Below, piece by piece: positions 18,181 to 27,316 of a DNA stretch of 64,000 bases (position 1 is the stretch's first letter; each line of letters opens with the position of its first letter). The DNA is from Nitrosospira multiformis (GTDB lineage: Bacteria > Pseudomonadota > Gammaproteobacteria > Burkholderiales > Nitrosomonadaceae). The stretch spans positions 2,976,001-3,040,000 of the forward strand of contig NZ_FNKY01000001.1 of NCBI RefSeq assembly GCF_900103165.1. Direction: 5' to 3'. The position numbers and the translations under genes were made by a program. The notes beneath the pieces are model-generated. The model was given only the letters and a program-made list of their open reading frames with translations. It did no database searches and had not been told where the DNA came from.

Positions 18181-21124
18181 CACCAGTAACGTCGAGATCC
18201 TCCTCGCGGAAGATAGCCCAACCCAGGCGGAAAAACTACGATATCTGCTGGAGGAGCACGGCTATAGGGTCATGGCCGTGCCCAACGGCAAAGAGGCCCT
18301 CGCGGCGGCTCGGCGGCAAAAGCCGACGTTGATTATCAGTGATGTGATGATGCCCGAGATGGATGGGTTTATGCTATGCGGCGAAATCAAGCGCGATGAA
18401 CAGCTGAAGGACATCCCCATGATCCTTCTCACTTCGCTCTCGGATATCCGGGACATCATGAAGGGACTGGAATGCGGCGCCGACAATTTCATCCGCAAGC
18501 CGTACGAAGATCAATATCTGCTCGCCCGCATCGACTATCTGTTGATAAACCATGAGCTGCGCAAGAACCAGAAGATGCAGATGGGAATGGAGATTTATCT
18601 GGGTGGACAAAAACATTTCATCACTGCCGAACGCCAGCAGATCGTCGATCTACTGATTTCGATCTATGAGGATGCGGTCCACATCAACAAGGAACTCCAT
18701 GAACGGCAACTTGAGCTGGCACACTCGAATCATTTACTTACCGGACTTTACCGGATCGCGGAAGGCCTGAACCAGGCGGTAAGCCAGCACGAGGTATGTG
18801 AGAAAGCGCTTGAATACGCGATGGAACTGCCCGGGATCGAAGCGGGATGGCTTTACCTTTGCGATGATAATGGCTTCCGGGTGGCGGCTGCGCGCAACAT
18901 TCCGGCCTCATTGCTGGTTGCAGAGACGATGGAAGATGTGTGTGAATGTCAACGCCTTTTTCTTACTGAAGGTCTGGGCCATGCGATAAATATTGTCCAA
19001 TGCACACGGCTTATACCGCTTGGAAACGACACGCCAAGCTTTCACCATGCCAGCGTACCGTTACGGATCAATAATCAGAGCCGCGGTATCATGAATCTGA
19101 TCGGGATGAAACAAGATCTGTTCACGGACAATGAGCTGGAAACGTTGTACGGAGTGGGGCACCAGGTAAGTATTGCGCTGGAACGCGCCCGGTTGCATGA
19201 GCACATGGAACAACTAGTGGAGGAGCGCACGACAGCGCTCACTGCGGAAATCTCCCGGCGTAAGGAATATGAGGCCAGAATTGTCCGGCTCAACCGGATT
19301 TACAGCGTATTGAGCGGCATCAATACCACTATCGTGCGCGTCCGGGGAAGACAAGAACTTTTCGACAAGGCATGCCGTATCGCAGTGGATCACGGCCAGT
19401 TTGTGTTTACCTGGATCGGAATATTTCACGCCGATACACAAAATATCACACCCATGGCAAAGGCCGGTCGCGACGACGGCTATCTGTCACAGATCAACCT
19501 GGCTAATGTTATTGATTCTCCCGGAAATTCCTGGTTGATTGCAGAGGCGATCAAATGGGTCAAACCGGCTATTTGCAATGATCTTACCCTTATCACCCAC
19601 GAGAGCACACGTGCCTGGCATGCCCCAGCGCTAGACCGGGGCTATCATTCCAAGGTGGTGCTGCCACTCATCGTGGATAGCCATCTAGCCGGTATATTCG
19701 TACTCTATGCACCGGAAACAGGATTTTTCGACGAGGAGGAAATGACCTTGTTGACCGAAATGGCGGGCGATATTTCATTTGCCATGGATCACTTGAAAAA
19801 AGAGGAGCGTATCAACTATCTTGCGTTTTTCGATGCCGTAACCGATCTACCGAACCGTGCGTTGTTTGTGGACCGGGTCGATCAGCGAATCAGCACCATA
19901 CATCACGATCACGAGATACTTTCGGTAATTATTCTCGACCTCGAACGGTTCAGCAGTATTAATGAGTCCCTTGGCCATCAGGCCGGAGACAGTCTCCTGC
20001 GTCAACTGGGAAAACGACTGAAGCAGCTACTTTATGAAACAGATATTCTGGCCCATCTTTCGGCGGATTACTTTGCCATCGCCATAAAGCACGGAGAAGA
20101 CAGCACAGGCATTGCCCATGTTCTGGAGAAAGTTCTGTTCGGGATCCAGGATCAACCTTTCTTGATTGGCGGACAGGAGCTGCGCGTTTCCGCCAGGGCG
20201 GGGACATCGTCTTATCCTGCCGATGGCCGGAATACGGATACCCTTTTACGCAACGCTGAAACAGCGCTGAAAAAGGCCAAATTGTCTTACGACAAGCACC
20301 TCTTCTACGCTCCGGAATTCAATGCCCGGGTCACAGAAAAGCTGAAACTTGAAACCAAGTTGCGCCGGGCAATCGAGGAGGAACAGCTCGTACTGCACTA
20401 TCAGCCGAAAATTGATTTGGAAAGCGGACAAATCAGCGGGCTTGAGGCATTGATGCGCTGGAAGGACCCCGACAACGGCCTTGTCCCACCGTTAAGCTTT
20501 ATTCCCCTGCTCGAAGAAACAAGAATGATACTCGAGGCGGGACGGTGGGCATTGGACAAAGCAATATCGGATTCTAAGAGATGGCAGGCCATGGGGCTCA
20601 ATCCACCCAAGGTTGCCGTCAATGTCTCGCCAATTCAACTACGGCAGAAAGATTTTGTCAGCATGGTAGCCAGTGTGATAAACGGCGCCAAGAACGTAAC
20701 AATCGGGCTGGAACTTGAGATAACCGAGAGTGTAATCATGCAGGACATAGAAGCCAATATCCAAAAGCTCAGGATCATTCGCGATATGGATATCGAGGTC
20801 GCGATAGACGATTTCGGTACCGGCTATTCCTCGCTTAGTTATATTGCCAAATTGCCCGTCAACGTATTGAAGATTGACCGCGCTTTCATTATCAACATGA
20901 CCAGCAACCCCGACGATCTGAACATCGTCTCTGCCATCATTTCTCTGGCTCATTCCCTGGACCTGCGGGTAATCGCGGAGGGTGTGGAAACCAACGAGCA
21001 GGCGCAGCTTTTACGGGAGCTCAAATGCAACGAGATTCAAGGATATTTGTTCAGCCCTGGCGTTCCTGCAGAAAAAGTCGAAGAATTTCTACGCCAGAAA
21101 AAACTGCTCCCCAAGTTGATATAG
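18161..21124 (+). CDS. Response regulator with REC-GAF-GAF-degenerate GGDEF-EAL: predicted c-di-GMP phosphodiesterase output
   Basis: A 987-residue output protein in the place of WspR. REC (about 10-130): Asp61 in IISDVMMPEMDGF and Lys in FIRKPYED. First GAF about 190-350, coiled linker (EEERTTALTAEISRRKEYEA), second GAF about 375-550. The GGDEF domain (about 560-710) keeps its fold motifs (DAVTDLPNRALF; SINESLGHQAGD), but the signature is SADYF at 634-638, so synthesis should be lost. The EAL domain (about 725-985) is complete: GLEALMRW (E762), NVSPIQLR, LELEITESV, AIDDFGTGYSS, VLKIDRAF, IAEGVET and QGYLFSPGVP. I infer phosphorylation-controlled c-di-GMP hydrolysis. It overlaps cheB by 20 bases, indicating translational coupling. 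Confidence 0.93.
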   Translation: MTSRKFNTSNVEILLAEDSPTQAEKLRYLLEEHGYRVMAVPNGKEALAAARRQKPTLIISDVMMPEMDGFMLCGEIKRDEQLKDIPMILLTSLSDIRDIMKGLECGADNFIRKPYEDQYLLARIDYLLINHELRKNQKMQMGMEIYLGGQKHFITAERQQIVDLLISIYEDAVHINKELHERQLELAHSNHLLTGLYRIAEGLNQAVSQHEVCEKALEYAMELPGIEAGWLYLCDDNGFRVAAARNIPASLLVAETMEDVCECQRLFLTEGLGHAINIVQCTRLIPLGNDTPSFHHASVPLRINNQSRGIMNLIGMKQDLFTDNELETLYGVGHQVSIALERARLHEHMEQLVEERTTALTAEISRRKEYEARIVRLNRIYSVLSGINTTIVRVRGRQELFDKACRIAVDHGQFVFTWIGIFHADTQNITPMAKAGRDDGYLSQINLANVIDSPGNSWLIAEAIKWVKPAICNDLTLITHESTRAWHAPALDRGYHSKVVLPLIVDSHLAGIFVLYAPETGFFDEEEMTLLTEMAGDISFAMDHLKKEERINYLAFFDAVTDLPNRALFVDRVDQRISTIHHDHEILSVIILDLERFSSINESLGHQAGDSLLRQLGKRLKQLLYETDILAHLSADYFAIAIKHGEDSTGIAHVLEKVLFGIQDQPFLIGGQELRVSARAGTSSYPADGRNTDTLLRNAETALKKAKLSYDKHLFYAPEFNARVTEKLKLETKLRRAIEEEQLVLHYQPKIDLESGQISGLEALMRWKDPDNGLVPPLSFIPLLEETRMILEAGRWALDKAISDSKRWQAMGLNPPKVAVNVSPIQLRQKDFVSMVASVINGAKNVTIGLELEITESVIMQDIEANIQKLRIIRDMDIEVAIDDFGTGYSSLSYIAKLPVNVLKIDRAFIINMTSNPDDLNIVSAIISLAHSLDLRVIAEGVETNEQAQLLRELKCNEIQGYLFSPGVPAEKVEEFLRQKKLLPKLI

Positions 21125-21192
21125 ATCATCAGATATAGCACCAACGCCTTATCAAGCTGCCAGCCACTCTTAAAACTCCAGGCTGCTGGGCG

Positions 21193-21300
21193 ATGGTGTT
21201 GGAAGATAACGAAGATGACGCTTTGCTTGCGGAAATTGAAGCGCTGATCAGGCGCCATGGCGCCGATGCGTTAGCGGAAGAATTTTTACGTTACGAGTAG
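21193..21300 (+). CDS. Possible small acidic protein, 35 residues
   Basis: A short open frame, MVLEDNEDDALLAEIEALI then RRHGADALAEEFLRYE, with strong helical amphipathic character and good codon usage. The frame remains open about 45 bases further upstream (KLPATLKTPGCWA) without a standard start codon, so it may be the tail of a broken gene. I recognise no family. It lies between the EAL gene and the convergent ADP-ribosylglycohydrolase. Confidence 0.3.
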   Translation: MVLEDNEDDALLAEIEALIRRHGADALAEEFLRYE

Positions 21301-21328
21301 CCAGGGTGCGCCTCGCGGTGCGAGATGC

Positions 21329-22600
21329 TCAAATGGCATTTCCTCGCAGAGCAATATCCGTAAACGCGTCGATCTCGGCTTTCAATTCCTTTTGATCTAT
21401 CAAGCCCTCCACCAGATGGTTCGGCAAATCATCGTTGGACGCACCGGCAATCAGTCCCATAATCATGCCTCTATGCACATTGTCTCCGCCGGCATTGGCA
21501 TTCGCCAGAAGAGACGCCTCGACACCCAGGTTATGTTTCATGACGAGATACAGGAGCAGCGGAAGCCCGTGTTCCGGGTAGCAGGCGGTTGCAAAGAGAC
21601 GACGGATCACTTCGGGCTCGGTGTGCTGGCTGGCTAACTGGATTACTTCATAAGGCGCGGCATTAAGTCTCACATGAAGTTGCCACATCTCATCTTTCGG
21701 GATATTGCCGGGACCGCCATGCTCACGATAAGCGGCGAAGAGTTCCTCGCCGCTTACTTGAGGTGTTCGTATGTCTCTGGCATATGAAGATATTGCCTCG
21801 ACCGGGTCGGCGCCTCTCACCAGCGAATTCAGAAGAGGAACCAGTATCCCCAGCGCACTGGCCGCGTTTTCCGATCTATGGGTGAGACACTGATGCTCTA
21901 TGGCGAATCCGAGCCCCTGATAAGTACCGTCGACCAGCATGGCGAGAACCAGGGGACGTATGACCCCGCCATGCGAGCCGATGGACCATACATTGCGTTG
22001 CAGTTCGGCGCAGACATGGAGCGGCAGGCCTCGGGAATAGTTCTCGAACCAGCGTCGAAGATAGATCTCCGTATAAGGGTCCCTGTTTTCGCCGGGCGTG
22101 GTGAGATGCTTCACGAACTCTTCAATAAAATCTCCTGGCTCATAGCGGCCAACACGTATCACGGACCGCATGAGCACGCGAACCAGATGGGCACCAAGCG
22201 TATTCTCTCCCGCGGCCAATCCGTGATGGTAATGGAAACGATCCTCCAGCCGGGGAACCCGATTGCCGTGCTCGCTCTCCCGTTCCAGAGATCTGATTGC
22301 CAGATCACTATAACTGGTGTCATAGAAACGGGCATGTGCATGAAGAATGTCATAGCGACGGCCCAAGCGATTTGCGGTATCGACATCTGGATGATAGGTC
22401 ATTCCCATCATGAAGCTTTCAGGGTGAGGATGGGGCGGCGCCTCGTATCCACGAATACCACCGTCAAATTGCTGCCGGATATTTTTCAGGCTGTAAAACC
22501 AGTGGGCCGGCATTGCCAGCGCGTCGCCTATAAATAACCCCCATAGTGCGTTACGCATGCGCCTCGCGCGACTTTCAACCGTACTTGCAGGATGATTCAT
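21329..22600 (-). CDS. ADP-ribosylglycohydrolase family protein
   Basis: About 423 residues from the ATG at 22600, which has AAGGA ten bases upstream; an in-frame extension to 22675 lacks support. Seen: an N-terminal ALWGLFIGDALAMPAHWFY, as in the metal-binding GxxxGDALG region, and a C-terminal NANAGGDNVHRGMIMGLIAGASND, matching the GGDTDT-type metal site of the family (here GGDNVHR, so the second Asp and Thr differ). Members remove ADP-ribose from proteins or hydrolyse related N-glycosides with two Mg ions. The substituted residues mean the activity should not be assumed. It is followed on the same strand by HPF and UspA genes further upstream. Confidence 0.8.
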   Translation of the reverse strand: MNHPASTVESRARRMRNALWGLFIGDALAMPAHWFYSLKNIRQQFDGGIRGYEAPPHPHPESFMMGMTYHPDVDTANRLGRRYDILHAHARFYDTSYSDLAIRSLERESEHGNRVPRLEDRFHYHHGLAAGENTLGAHLVRVLMRSVIRVGRYEPGDFIEEFVKHLTTPGENRDPYTEIYLRRWFENYSRGLPLHVCAELQRNVWSIGSHGGVIRPLVLAMLVDGTYQGLGFAIEHQCLTHRSENAASALGILVPLLNSLVRGADPVEAISSYARDIRTPQVSGEELFAAYREHGGPGNIPKDEMWQLHVRLNAAPYEVIQLASQHTEPEVIRRLFATACYPEHGLPLLLYLVMKHNLGVEASLLANANAGGDNVHRGMIMGLIAGASNDDLPNHLVEGLIDQKELKAEIDAFTDIALRGNAI

Positions 22601-22671
22601 GAGATTCAGATCCTTAAAATTAACACCATCAGGTGAAGCGTGCTGAGTAGTGCTCCAGCATACCGGGCATG

Positions 22672-23238
22672 TCATTCTTCATCTGCCTCTCCTTTCGCGA
22701 CGTGATGTTTGCCGGTGCTCACGCGTTTTGCCTGAAAACCCTCGCTGCCAATATCCTCCAGGAACTTTACTTCGCTGCCTTTCTCCAGTTTGTCAAAGTT
22801 ATTTTCAGCGAGATTATCCCGGTGAAAATATAACTCTTCCCCGTCGGGCGTCTCGATGAAACCGTATCCTTCCTCCGCAATCAGGCGCACTACCTTGCCG
22901 CGTATGACTGGCGCGTGCGCCTTGATATCGCCGCGCTGGCGGCGCCCGTAGTCTTCGAGCTGGCGCTTTGCGGCATCGAAGGCATCGCGCAGCGCAACAT
23001 ACACATCCTCATCCGCCTCACGGTTGACCACCAGCTCTTTGCCCGGCACGGTGATGTCGAGACGCACGTTGAACATGCGTCCCTGATGTTTATGTTTGTG
23101 TGGAACCTCGACTACCACCCGGCATCCCATGATATTCGGATAAAACGTCTCGAGTTTTTCCGCTTTTTGCCGGATGTGACTTTCCAGTGCTTCAGAATGG
23201 GGCACATCGCGCGCAGTGATTTGCAGCAGGGCTTTCAT
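22672..23238 (-). CDS. Ribosome hibernation factor-like protein fused to a cold-shock domain
   Basis: A 188-residue protein from the ATG at 23238, which has GGGAGG before it; the in-frame extension to 23322 is rejected. Residues 1 to ~105 form an HPF/RaiA (sigma-54 modulation) domain (LLQITARDVPHSEALESHIRQKAEKLE; VNREADEDVYVALRDAFDAAKRQLEDY). Residues ~118-175 form a cold-shock-type RNA-binding domain (GKVVRLIAEEGYGFIETPDGEELYFHRDN). It probably binds ribosomes in stationary phase or stress, with the second domain contacting RNA. The domain pair is known in proteobacteria but less common than HPF alone. UspA lies upstream on the same strand. Confidence 0.88.
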   Translation of the reverse strand: MKALLQITARDVPHSEALESHIRQKAEKLETFYPNIMGCRVVVEVPHKHKHQGRMFNVRLDITVPGKELVVNREADEDVYVALRDAFDAAKRQLEDYGRRQRGDIKAHAPVIRGKVVRLIAEEGYGFIETPDGEELYFHRDNLAENNFDKLEKGSEVKFLEDIGSEGFQAKRVSTGKHHVAKGEADEE

Positions 23239-23353
23239 GAGTGTTCCTCCCAATGATTCATATTGCGCCATCCATTGGGGTGAACTGGACGGCATGGTTT
23301 CATCATAGACTATGCTTGACACTCATGTTGACCCAAGTCGCCCCGGCAAGCTG

Positions 23354-23794
23354 CTAGGCGCCACGAATCAGTAGCACGGGTATATGTGCCGTACGAACCA
23401 CTCCTTCGGCAACGCTGCCGAACAGAACGCGGCTGAAACCGGAACGGCCGTGGGTACCGATTACGATCAGGTCGGCCGGCCAGCGCTCAGCCTCTTCCAC
23501 TATTATGCTGGCGATGCGCTTGCCATGTGCTTCAAGCAGATTTATTTCCGCGCCCATGCCTGTCAGCTGCACCACCATTTGTGCGTGTGCCAGCGTCTTT
23601 TTGCCACTGTTCCTTACGGTTTCCTGCATTTCAGCGTAGTTGATGTAACTATCGCTATCCAGCAAGCGGATATCCTCGACGACATGCACCAACTCGAGCT
23701 GCGCGCTTTGCTGCCGGGCGAGCCGGATGGCTTCCTGCAACGCGCGGTCGGAGGTTGCACTGCCGTCAACAGGTACCAGGATATGTTGATACAT
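23354..23794 (-). CDS. Universal stress protein, UspA family
   Basis: A 146-residue single Usp domain. Seen: MYQHILVPVDGSATSDRALQEAIRLA at the start, and the ATP-binding G-2x-G-9x-G-S motif in VIGTHGRSGFSRVLFGSVAEGVVRTAHIPVLLIRG. An AGGAGG seven bases before the ATG is a very strong ribosome site. It is encoded just upstream of the HPF-CSD gene on the same strand, about 115 bases apart, so the two may be expressed together under stress. Confidence 0.92.
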   Translation of the reverse strand: MYQHILVPVDGSATSDRALQEAIRLARQQSAQLELVHVVEDIRLLDSDSYINYAEMQETVRNSGKKTLAHAQMVVQLTGMGAEINLLEAHGKRIASIIVEEAERWPADLIVIGTHGRSGFSRVLFGSVAEGVVRTAHIPVLLIRGA

Positions 23795-24224
23795 GATACC
23801 TCCTGACAGGAATTATCCCTTAACACACACTTTTGGCCGGAGGAAAACAACCCGGCGTGCGGGCCCTGCTTATTCCGTCCCTCGCATCGAGCGGGAGCGA
23901 ATAATCAGAATGCCCTGTTGCAGTTCATGGCATGGCCCGCGCCATGACTTGACGAAGCGAACGCCTGATTTCCTCTGGCACCCGCAAGAATATATGAGCC
24001 CGGTACTTCCATCTTGATCTAAAGCCATGGTTCATTATAGTCACTTCAGGAGAACTCGCTGAAGGGTCCCAAATCAAGCATAAATCAGGCAGGAATTCCT
24101 ATTCCCGGCACCGCTACATAATTCTCTGGATATACTAAACTTTGATCTTGGAAGCAAATAGGCGCACTCCGTATCCGCCCAGCCAGCATGCTGCATAAAT
24201 AAAGATCGACCGGGAAAAGTAAGC
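23795..24224. other. Intergenic region between divergent uspA and polX
   Basis: About 430 bases with no supported gene. A GGCATGGCCCGCGCCATG inverted repeat (near 23931-23948) is the only notable structure. Promoters for both flanking genes must lie here, but I could not pick a convincing pair. Confidence 0.4.
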
Positions 24225-25946
24225 ATGCCACGCCATAATGCCGATATCGCCGCGATCTTCGAGGAGATTGCCAATCTGCTTGAGATCCAGGGAGCCAATC
24301 CGTTCCGTATACGTGCTTACCGTAATGCGGCCCGCACCATAGGCGAGCTTTCTACGGAAGCATACGTGCTGGTGGAAAAGAATGAGGACTTGACGCGCTT
24401 CCCAGGCATTGGTCACGACCTTTCCGCCAAAATACAGGAGATTATCACTACGGGTCACTGTAGCTTACTGGATCGTCTGCACACGGAACTTCCTCCCGCC
24501 GTTACTGAACTTCTGAAAGTCCCGGGCCTTGGTCCCAAGCGGGTAAGGCATCTCTATCACGATCTGGATGTGCAGACCGTCGAGCAACTCTACTGCGCCG
24601 CGCGTGACGGCCGCATTCGTGCTCTGCCCGGTTTCGGTGAAAAGACCGAACTGAGTATCCTCCAGGCGGTGGAAACACATGCCGATCAGGTACGTCCCAA
24701 GCTGGCTGTAGCGGCACAATATGCCGAAGCGCTACGATCGCACCTGGCGGGAGTGCCTGGCGTAATACGAGTCACTGTCGCGGGTAGTTTCAGGCGTATG
24801 CGCGAGACGGTTGGCGACCTTGATTTCATTGTTGCGGCAACACCGGCTAGCGCTGTCATGCAGCATTTCATTGCCTATGACGAGGTTGCCGAAACGTTAG
24901 CGGTGGGTACCACACGTGCCAGCGTTATCCTCAAATGCGGTATTCAGGTCGATCTGCGCATAGTGGCCGAGGACAGTTACGGCGCCGCCCTGCTCTACTT
25001 CACTGGCTCCAAGGCACATAATATCGCCGTCAGGCAAATCGCCCAGAAACGCGGACTAAAAATCAACGAATATGGCGTATACCGGGGAAAAACCCGTATC
25101 GCGGGTGAAAGCGAGGAGTCGGTCTATCATGCTGCCGGCCTGTCTTATATTCCGCCGGAGCTGCGTGAAAACCGGGGCGAAATTGCGATGGCGCGTGTTG
25201 GATCTCTGCCACGACTGGTGGAGCTCGGCGATCTGCGGGGCGACCTGCATGTCCACACCAAATTTACTAACGGTCACAATACGCTGCGCGAAATGGCGCT
25301 TGCCGGCCAGTCACTTGGTCTGGAGTATATTGCCATCACAGACCATTCGCGCAGTCTTACCGTCGTGCGCGGTCTCGACCCGCAACGGCTGGCGCGCCAG
25401 TGTATGGAAATCGAAGCACTTAACGAAGAACTGAAAGGTATTACTTTACTCAAGGGGATAGAGGTGGATATCCTGGAAGATGGCAGCCTCGACCTGCCGG
25501 ATCACGCTCTTGCGCAACTCGACCTGGTTGTGGGAGCGATACATAGCAAATTCGAGCTTTCGCGAGCCAGACAAACGGAACGCGTCTTGCGTGCCATGGC
25601 GCATCCTCACTTCACCATGCTTGCACATCCCACCGGGCGGATTATCCAGGAACGCGCGCCCTGCGACATCGATATGCCGCGCATTATCCGTGAAGCCGGG
25701 CGCCGAGGTTGTTTCCTTGAACTCAACTCCCAACCCGGCCGTCTTGACCTGCTCGACATCTATTGCCAGATGGCCAAGGAAGAGGGAGTACTCGTCAGTA
25801 TCAATTCCGGCGCGCACAGTACTTTTGAGTTCGACAACCTGCGCTTCGGCATTGGGCAAGCACGCCGTGGCTGGCTGGAAAAGCAGGATGTACTCAATAC
25901 CCGCCCCCTCAGCGAGCTTCGTGCACTCATCAATCGGACAATGTAG
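24225..25946 (+). CDS. polX: DNA polymerase/3'-5' exonuclease PolX
   Basis: A 573-residue bacterial family X polymerase with a PHP domain, acting in base excision and gap repair. Seen: the N-terminal 8-kDa-like HhH domain (AAIFEEIANLLEIQGANPFRIRAYRNAA; LTRFPGIGHDLSAKIQEII; LLKVPGLGPKRVRHLYHDL), and the palm with TVAGSFRRMRETVGDLDFIVAA holding two metal-binding Asp. The C-terminal PHP domain starts near residue 337 (GDLHVHTKFTNG; AITDHSRSL; GIEVDILEDGSLDLPD; AHPTGRI; INSGAHS). Length and order match Bacillus and Deinococcus PolX. Confidence 0.95.
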   Translation: MPRHNADIAAIFEEIANLLEIQGANPFRIRAYRNAARTIGELSTEAYVLVEKNEDLTRFPGIGHDLSAKIQEIITTGHCSLLDRLHTELPPAVTELLKVPGLGPKRVRHLYHDLDVQTVEQLYCAARDGRIRALPGFGEKTELSILQAVETHADQVRPKLAVAAQYAEALRSHLAGVPGVIRVTVAGSFRRMRETVGDLDFIVAATPASAVMQHFIAYDEVAETLAVGTTRASVILKCGIQVDLRIVAEDSYGAALLYFTGSKAHNIAVRQIAQKRGLKINEYGVYRGKTRIAGESEESVYHAAGLSYIPPELRENRGEIAMARVGSLPRLVELGDLRGDLHVHTKFTNGHNTLREMALAGQSLGLEYIAITDHSRSLTVVRGLDPQRLARQCMEIEALNEELKGITLLKGIEVDILEDGSLDLPDHALAQLDLVVGAIHSKFELSRARQTERVLRAMAHPHFTMLAHPTGRIIQERAPCDIDMPRIIREAGRRGCFLELNSQPGRLDLLDIYCQMAKEEGVLVSINSGAHSTFEFDNLRFGIGQARRGWLEKQDVLNTRPLSELRALINRTM

Positions 25947-26079
25947 ACAACAACGGCCTGCACTTTATCTGCTACCTATCTGCAAAGATTTGTTCAGGAT
26001 GAAAAATTGAAAAAATGCCTATGCCGCCTATACTTCAAATAGGTTTCAACCGATTTGGCGCAACTAGCGGGGGATTGCC

Positions 26080-26718
26080 ATGGTTTTTGCAAACCGGATT
26101 GCAGCAGCCGAACAACTTGCTGCGGCTCTTTCCGAATACCGGAACAAACATCCGCTGGTGCTGGCGATTCCAAGAGGCGCAGTGCCAATGGCAAAGGTCA
26201 TTGCCGGCAAGCTGAATGGTGAACTGGATGTGGTATTGGTACGTAAACTGCGCGCACCCGGCAATCCGGAATTCGCGATTGGTTCGGTCGATGAAAGCGG
26301 TTGGGTGTATCTTGCCGATTATGCCTCGCAAGTGGGGGCGGACAAGGAATACATCAGGAATGAAGTTTCCACCCAACTGGAAACGATACGGCAGCGCCGA
26401 TCTCAATACACTCCCGTGTGGCAACCGGTTGATCCCGCCGCACGCATCGTTATCGTAATCGACGATGGGCTGGCTACCGGTTCGACCATGCTTGCGGCAC
26501 TGCATGCGCTCAAGGCGAAACAACCCGCTGAGTTGGTGTGCGCAGTACCGGTGGCACCTCCCGATACGCTGAAAAAGGTGTGCGGCAATGCCGATCGCGT
26601 AATATGTCTCTCGACTCCCATCAACTTTGGGGCTGTCGCACAATTTTACATGGATTTTCCTCAAGTGACGGACGAAGAGGTTATCGCCATCCTCGCTTCT
26701 TCCGGTCACGCCCAATGA
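26080..26718 (+). CDS. Phosphoribosyltransferase family protein
   Basis: A 212-residue type I PRTase-fold protein. Seen: PLVLAIPRGAVPMAKVIAGKLNGELDVVLVRKLRAPGNPEFAIGSVDE and the PRPP-binding motif VIVIDDGLATGSTMLAALHAL. Stand-alone members of this group are often found beside stress proteins (Usp, erythromycin esterase-like, dienelactone hydrolase). Their base substrate is generally unknown, so no specific salvage role is claimed. It follows polX by about 130 bases on the same strand and may be independent. Confidence 0.85.
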   Translation: MVFANRIAAAEQLAAALSEYRNKHPLVLAIPRGAVPMAKVIAGKLNGELDVVLVRKLRAPGNPEFAIGSVDESGWVYLADYASQVGADKEYIRNEVSTQLETIRQRRSQYTPVWQPVDPAARIVIVIDDGLATGSTMLAALHALKAKQPAELVCAVPVAPPDTLKKVCGNADRVICLSTPINFGAVAQFYMDFPQVTDEEVIAILASSGHAQ

Positions 26719-26826
26719 CGTGATTTCAAGTCTGGCGGACTGCCGGGCTAAAGGAATCGAAGCAAAAAAGTGACTGGGTAAGGACAGATTTTGAAGTCAT
26801 GATCAGGCCGCTACGGCGCTGACGCT

Positions 26827-27066
26827 ATCCTAAATCCGGTAATTGGACGAGATGAAGTGTGCGGTTTTTGGGGTGCAGGGCAAGGCGTAACGACGCGGAA
26901 TGGTCGTTCCATTCCAAGAAGTTGCAACGCAGCCATGTGCCGCAAAAACTGTGCAATTCACCCCGTAGCGGGCTCACCCAGAAGGTGAGAGTCAAATAAT
27001 ACGAAATATTGTTATCAATCATAATACTGCTCTATTAAATGAGCGGTCAACTACCGGATTTAGGTT
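26827..27066 (-). repeat. Repeat family A, full-length copy A1 (240 bp, inverted relative to A2)
   Basis: Imperfect 19-base terminal inverted repeats (left ATCCTAAATCCGGTAATTG, right reading outward AACCTAAATCCGGTAGTTG). It is the same length as the copy at 49299-49538 and homologous to it along its whole length in reverse orientation. An open frame of 65 codons (27022-26828) starts at the same offset from the element end as in the other copy. It lies in the gap between the phosphoribosyltransferase and ABC genes. Confidence 0.75.
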
Positions 27067-27316
27067 GATAAATCCTCCTCATGGGGCTCTAATAATATTC
27101 TGACCCGCAAGTGTCCTATCCCCGCGTTCCAGCTACCCGACGATAACGGCTAAGGGGTTACCCGTTACAATAGCCTCTTTGCTTGGGGTAATTTAAGTGC
27201 AATCTCGCCTTGCTGCCAGAGCCTTCCTCCCACTGCACGTGCTGGAACGGGTGATCGTTGAGGAATACGGTTTCTTCGCGCCATGTTGCGTACCGGTTCT
27301 TTAGCCTAAATCAACC

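Noticed and set aside
21878-22537. A 219-codon plus-strand frame opposite the ADP-ribosylglycohydrolase gene
   Set aside because: Antisense shadow with no independent support.
27197-27307. A 36-codon frame starting GTG just before the ABC ATPase gene
   Set aside because: Too short, non-ATG start and no known family; the GGGGTAA upstream is the only support.
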